From the NCBI GenBank assembly GCA_045649645.1, contig JAZRQH010000005.1:1-15183 (forward strand): a DNA stretch of 15,183 nucleotides. The letters are read 5' to 3'. The notes beneath the pieces are model-generated. The model saw only the letters and a list, made by a program, of their open reading frames with translations, did not search any database and was not told where the DNA came from. Shown here one piece after another: positions 12,610-15,183 of this stretch; the first letter of the stretch is position 1; every line of letters starts with the position of its first letter. The translations under genes and the position numbers were made by a program. Source of the DNA: RGIG7300 sp045649645. GTDB lineage: Bacteria > Bacillota > Clostridia > Oscillospirales > CAG-272.

Positions 12610-13641
12610 TTACAGTAATACCTCTTTGCCTGTCTCGGCAGACTCGTAGATAGCGTTGAGGATCTTTATCATATCAACGCCCTGCTGCGGCTTGAATATA
12701 GGTTCTGCGCCGTTAAGCACAACGTCGGCAAAGTGACGGATAGCAACACAGTGACCGTATTCTCCTCTGGGCTTGGGATACTCGTTGTAGGGTGTGCCGT
12801 ACTTTTCGCCGCAGATGCTGAGTACGTCATCCTCTATCTTGATACCCGCCTTGGTACCGCGAAGCTCAACAAATCTTGATTCTTTTTCTATATTGGTAGC
12901 CCAGCTGAAGTCGATGTGCAGGCATGCACCGTTATCAAACTTGATAAAGCCCATTGCCAGATCCTCTACGTTAAAGAGACCTCCCTTTTCCTTCTGATTT
13001 GCGATCTCACAGAAGGTGGAGCCGGATACCGATACAGGCTTAGGACTGCCCATAAGGAAGATAGCCAGGTCGATCATATGTACGCCAAGGTCGATAAGGG
13101 GACCGCCGCCCGACTTAGACTTGTCTGCAAACCAGCTTCCGTCACCGGGGATACCGCGTCTGCGTATCCATCCGCAGCGTCCTGCATAGAATCTGCCGTA
13201 TTCATCCTCAGCAATAGCCTTTTTTGCATAAAGTGCCGCAGGAGTAAAGCGGTTATTACGCATAGCCATAAGAACCTTGCCGCTCTTTTCGGAGGCTTCC
13301 TTCATTGCCTCAACCTCAGCTACGGTCATAGCGTCAGGCTTTTCGGTAAGAACGTGCTTGCCTGCGTTAAGAGCCGCGATGGCAATAGGAGCGTGGAGGT
13401 AGTTGGGAGTACAGATATCTACAGCCTCAACGTCGGGGGAGTTGATGATATCCATGTAATCCTCGGTAGTCCATGCATCGGCACAGGACTTATACTTTGA
13501 TTTAATAAGCTCCATGCGCTCGGGCTTGATGTCACATACCGCAACTATCTCTATGTTGTCGATATTATCGTAGTTAGAGGCATGAGCACCGCAGGCAATA
13601 CCTCCGCAACCGATTATTGCCATTTTAAGTTTATTTGACAT
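12610..13641 (-). CDS. Gfo/Idh/MocA-family oxidoreductase (second)
   Basis: A 343-residue predicted NAD(P)-dependent sugar dehydrogenase, only distantly similar to the one at 6400. The Rossmann loop AIIGCGGIACGAH covers 8-20, CDIKPERM marks the cofactor-ribose acidic strand, EKP is at 100-102 (K101), and DLGVHMIDL (184-192) supplies the usual catalytic histidine H188. The ATG at 13641 is preferred because AGGTG lies six bases upstream; a GTG at 13650 is in frame but badly spaced. It is the last gene of a minus-strand operon, 16 bases after the kinase gene, and probably acts on a product of the same pathway. The substrate is unknown. Confidence 0.9.
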   Translation of the reverse strand: MSNKLKMAIIGCGGIACGAHASNYDNIDNIEIVAVCDIKPERMELIKSKYKSCADAWTTEDYMDIINSPDVEAVDICTPNYLHAPIAIAALNAGKHVLTEKPDAMTVAEVEAMKEASEKSGKVLMAMRNNRFTPAALYAKKAIAEDEYGRFYAGRCGWIRRRGIPGDGSWFADKSKSGGGPLIDLGVHMIDLAIFLMGSPKPVSVSGSTFCEIANQKEKGGLFNVEDLAMGFIKFDNGACLHIDFSWATNIEKESRFVELRGTKAGIKIEDDVLSICGEKYGTPYNEYPKPRGEYGHCVAIRHFADVVLNGAEPIFKPQQGVDMIKILNAIYESAETGKEVLL

Positions 13642-13657
13642 AATATTCACCTTACCT

Positions 13658-14683
13658 TTATTTCATCATATCGTTTATTGTATAAAGTCTTTCTATAACA
13701 CCCTCAACGGTTGCAGTACCTGTGGTACCCAGCTGTTGGATGGTGATAGAGGATACACAGCAGGCAACCATTGCCGCCTCTGTGGGGGTAAGCCCGAGAG
13801 CGAGGGAGAGCACGATACCTGCGTTTGAGGCATCTCCCGCACCTGTAACGTCTATCTCACCTGTTACGGGATAGGTGGGAACGTGGCTTATCTCATCCTC
13901 AAAGACCTTTATGCCGTCCTTGTTGCAGGTGATGAAGATAGAGTGTTCCACCTCTTGTTTCATCTTCATACCGCCGCGAAGTACGTCCTCCATACATTCG
14001 GGATCGCCTTCTGCGCCGCAGTATTTCATAAGCTCGTAGTTATTGCACTTGATAAACATACCCTTATACTCACGGGCAAATGCACGGGAGTCTACAAGGA
14101 AGGGTTTTTTATACTTTTTGGCAAATTCATTTATCTTTGTTCTCAGGATATCGCCTACCACACCCGAGTTTCTTTCAAAGAACTGGTCGGAGACGATGAT
14201 ACCGTCAGCCTCCTTTACCGCTTCTTCAAAATTGCGTCCCAGCTCCTCAAACATAGCCTCGCTTGTGATAGAGCGGTTACGGAAATCAAGTCGGGTGTCC
14301 TCACGGTATTGGCCGTCGCTCTGCTTACGCATATTCTTAAGGTACGTAGCGGTGGTGATCTCCTCGCTTACCATGATATAACGGGTATCAGCGCCGATCT
14401 GCTTTAAGCATTTAAGCAGATCATAGCCTTCGCCGTCGTCACCTACGATGCCTACGCATATAACCTCAGCACCAAGGGCGCGAAGATTGTTGGTGATAGT
14501 GCCTGCCGCACCTGCCGCCATCTTTTTGCCGTATATCTGCCATGCTGCAACCCCTGTTTCAAGAGAAACGTCATCCTCTGCGGGATCAGAATATACGTAC
14601 TTGTCAAGGCAGTAGTCGCCAAGGACAAGGATCTTTTTTTCTTTTATATGACCGAGACGGTCGATTATCTTGTTAATATCCAT
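13658..14683 (-). CDS. PfkB-family carbohydrate kinase, RfaE1-like
   Basis: This 341-residue protein is a ribokinase/PfkB-family kinase that should phosphorylate a sugar or sugar phosphate with ATP. It opens with KILVLGDYCLDKYVYSD (17-33), resembling the start of the heptose-7-phosphate kinase domain of RfaE/HldE. It has the AAGAAGTITNNLRALGA segment (56-72) where the family binds substrate through a Gly-Gly motif, here altered to A-G-A-A-G. It ends with the signature DVTGAGDASNAG (278-289), giving the anion hole and catalytic D284. The cytidylyltransferase half of HldE is absent. The ATG at 14683 starts one base after the preceding stop, implying translational coupling; a longer TTG start at 14701 is possible but less likely. 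The exact sugar is not known. Confidence 0.88.
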   Translation of the reverse strand: MDINKIIDRLGHIKEKKILVLGDYCLDKYVYSDPAEDDVSLETGVAAWQIYGKKMAAGAAGTITNNLRALGAEVICVGIVGDDGEGYDLLKCLKQIGADTRYIMVSEEITTATYLKNMRKQSDGQYREDTRLDFRNRSITSEAMFEELGRNFEEAVKEADGIIVSDQFFERNSGVVGDILRTKINEFAKKYKKPFLVDSRAFAREYKGMFIKCNNYELMKYCGAEGDPECMEDVLRGGMKMKQEVEHSIFITCNKDGIKVFEDEISHVPTYPVTGEIDVTGAGDASNAGIVLSLALGLTPTEAAMVACCVSSITIQQLGTTGTATVEGVIERLYTINDMMK

Positions 14684-14684
14684 A

Positions 14685-15183
14685 TCAGTTATCCATATCA
14701 AGCACTAATTTTGCAAGAGCAGGTACCGTTCTCTGATGCTCGCCCTTGATATAGAAGCTCTGTCCGCCATCAGCTACGGTACGGGCAAGGATGGTCTTCC
14801 AAGGTCTGAAATAGTAACGGGGGTCGCTCTTGGGAGGAGCGGAACTGTGATCTGCATCCTCGTCTATCTCAAGGAGATCAAATACCGCTGTTGTAAAATC
14901 GGTGATCCTCTCGCCCTTCTGATGAGCTACATTACGAGCCATAGCTAAAGCCTTCAAATACACCTCGGGACCTGCAACAGCCGAACCGAAGTTAAGGAAC
15001 GCGCCCTTTTCAAGCTTGGTTATACTCTGGGTATAGATAAGGAAATCGTTATAGGAGCAGATACCCATAGCCGCTCCGTCGCAGTTGGGATGCTCGTGGA
15101 TGATATCGTTACCGATACCGATATGTACGGTACAGGGAACGCCTAAGTGATAGCCCATTGCAAGAACGCTCTGCTCACGGTAA
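14685..15183 (-). CDS. Deoxyhypusine-synthase-like protein (5' end missing)
   Basis: The frame stays open to the window end, so the internal ATG at 15158 is probably not the start. The visible 165 residues resemble the C-terminal part of the deoxyhypusine synthase/DHS-like NAD-binding fold: VPCTVHIGIGNDIIHEHP, a DGAAMG turn, YNDFLIY, and GSAVAGPEVYLKALAMARNVAH. The catalytic lysine region of true deoxyhypusine synthases (K-H-H context) is not visible; the tail instead reads PRYYFRPWKTILAR and ends in IKGEHQRTVPALAKLVL. It is therefore called a homologue, not deoxyhypusine synthase itself; bacteria generally lack the eIF5A substrate. It is first in the visible operon and tightly coupled to the kinase. 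Family assignment rests on recalled motif patterns and is moderately sure; the reaction is unknown. Confidence 0.6.
   Translation of the reverse strand, partial: YREQSVLAMGYHLGVPCTVHIGIGNDIIHEHPNCDGAAMGICSYNDFLIYTQSITKLEKGAFLNFGSAVAGPEVYLKALAMARNVAHQKGERITDFTTAVFDLLEIDEDADHSSAPPKSDPRYYFRPWKTILARTVADGGQSFYIKGEHQRTVPALAKLVLDMDN

Noticed and set aside
12916..13500. Plus-strand open frame of 194 codons
   Set aside because: It is antisense to the second Gfo/Idh gene, with no motif or translation signal.

Overview
The window looks like chromosomal DNA from a low-to-mid GC Gram-positive anaerobe of the Clostridia, plausibly a gut Oscillospiraceae/Ruminococcaceae-type bacterium. This is inferred from strong AGGAGG-type ribosome sites, near-consensus sigma-A promoters, an SLH-anchored exoprotein, a PrsW-type membrane protease and intracellular glycoside hydrolases. 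No rRNA, tRNA, CRISPR array, transposase or phage gene is visible. No stretch longer than 300 bases lacks a gene.

Layout. Bases 1-80 carry the last 25 codons of a + strand gene. A bidirectional terminator follows, then a peculiar array of small hairpins linked by a constant ATATCGC heptamer. A PrsW-family protease (277-1152, minus) faces back towards it. A divergent promoter pair (1184-1278) separates that gene from a + strand carbohydrate block: a CE4-type deacetylase (1307-2167), a GH36 alpha-galactosidase (2192-4360), a DUF4838 glycosidase-like protein (4455-6326) and a Gfo/Idh/MocA oxidoreductase (6400-7563). None of the four has a signal peptide, so they probably process imported oligosaccharides in the cytoplasm. 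The first two share one transcript; the third and fourth each have their own promoter.

A second terminator plus hairpin array (7571-7718) precedes what looks like a more AT-rich accessory block. This holds an XRE regulator (minus), a lipoprotein with DUF4352-like and lipocalin-like parts, and a Fic-domain AMPylator with a C-terminal winged helix. Both + strand genes have near-perfect promoters carrying perfect inverted repeats: one between -35 and -10 upstream of the lipoprotein, and two tandem palindromes with identical 13-base spacing upstream of fic. These are strong operator candidates, probably for the XRE protein and for the Fic protein or an unseen regulator respectively.

The right-hand part holds a secreted, SLH-anchored protein with a C-terminal S51-type (peptidase E/cyanophycinase-like) serine hydrolase domain (10391-12565). 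A bidirectional terminator separates it from a converging minus-strand operon: a deoxyhypusine-synthase-like protein (cut by the window end), a PfkB/RfaE1-like sugar kinase and a second Gfo/Idh/MocA dehydrogenase. Their tight packing suggests one pathway, perhaps on a phosphorylated or amino-modified sugar, but the substrate cannot be read from the sequence.

The least explained signals are the two ATATCGC-linked hairpin arrays, the paired palindromes at fic, the S51-SLH fusion and the deoxyhypusine-synthase-like/kinase/oxidoreductase operon. All calls come from reading the sequence; no database search was run.
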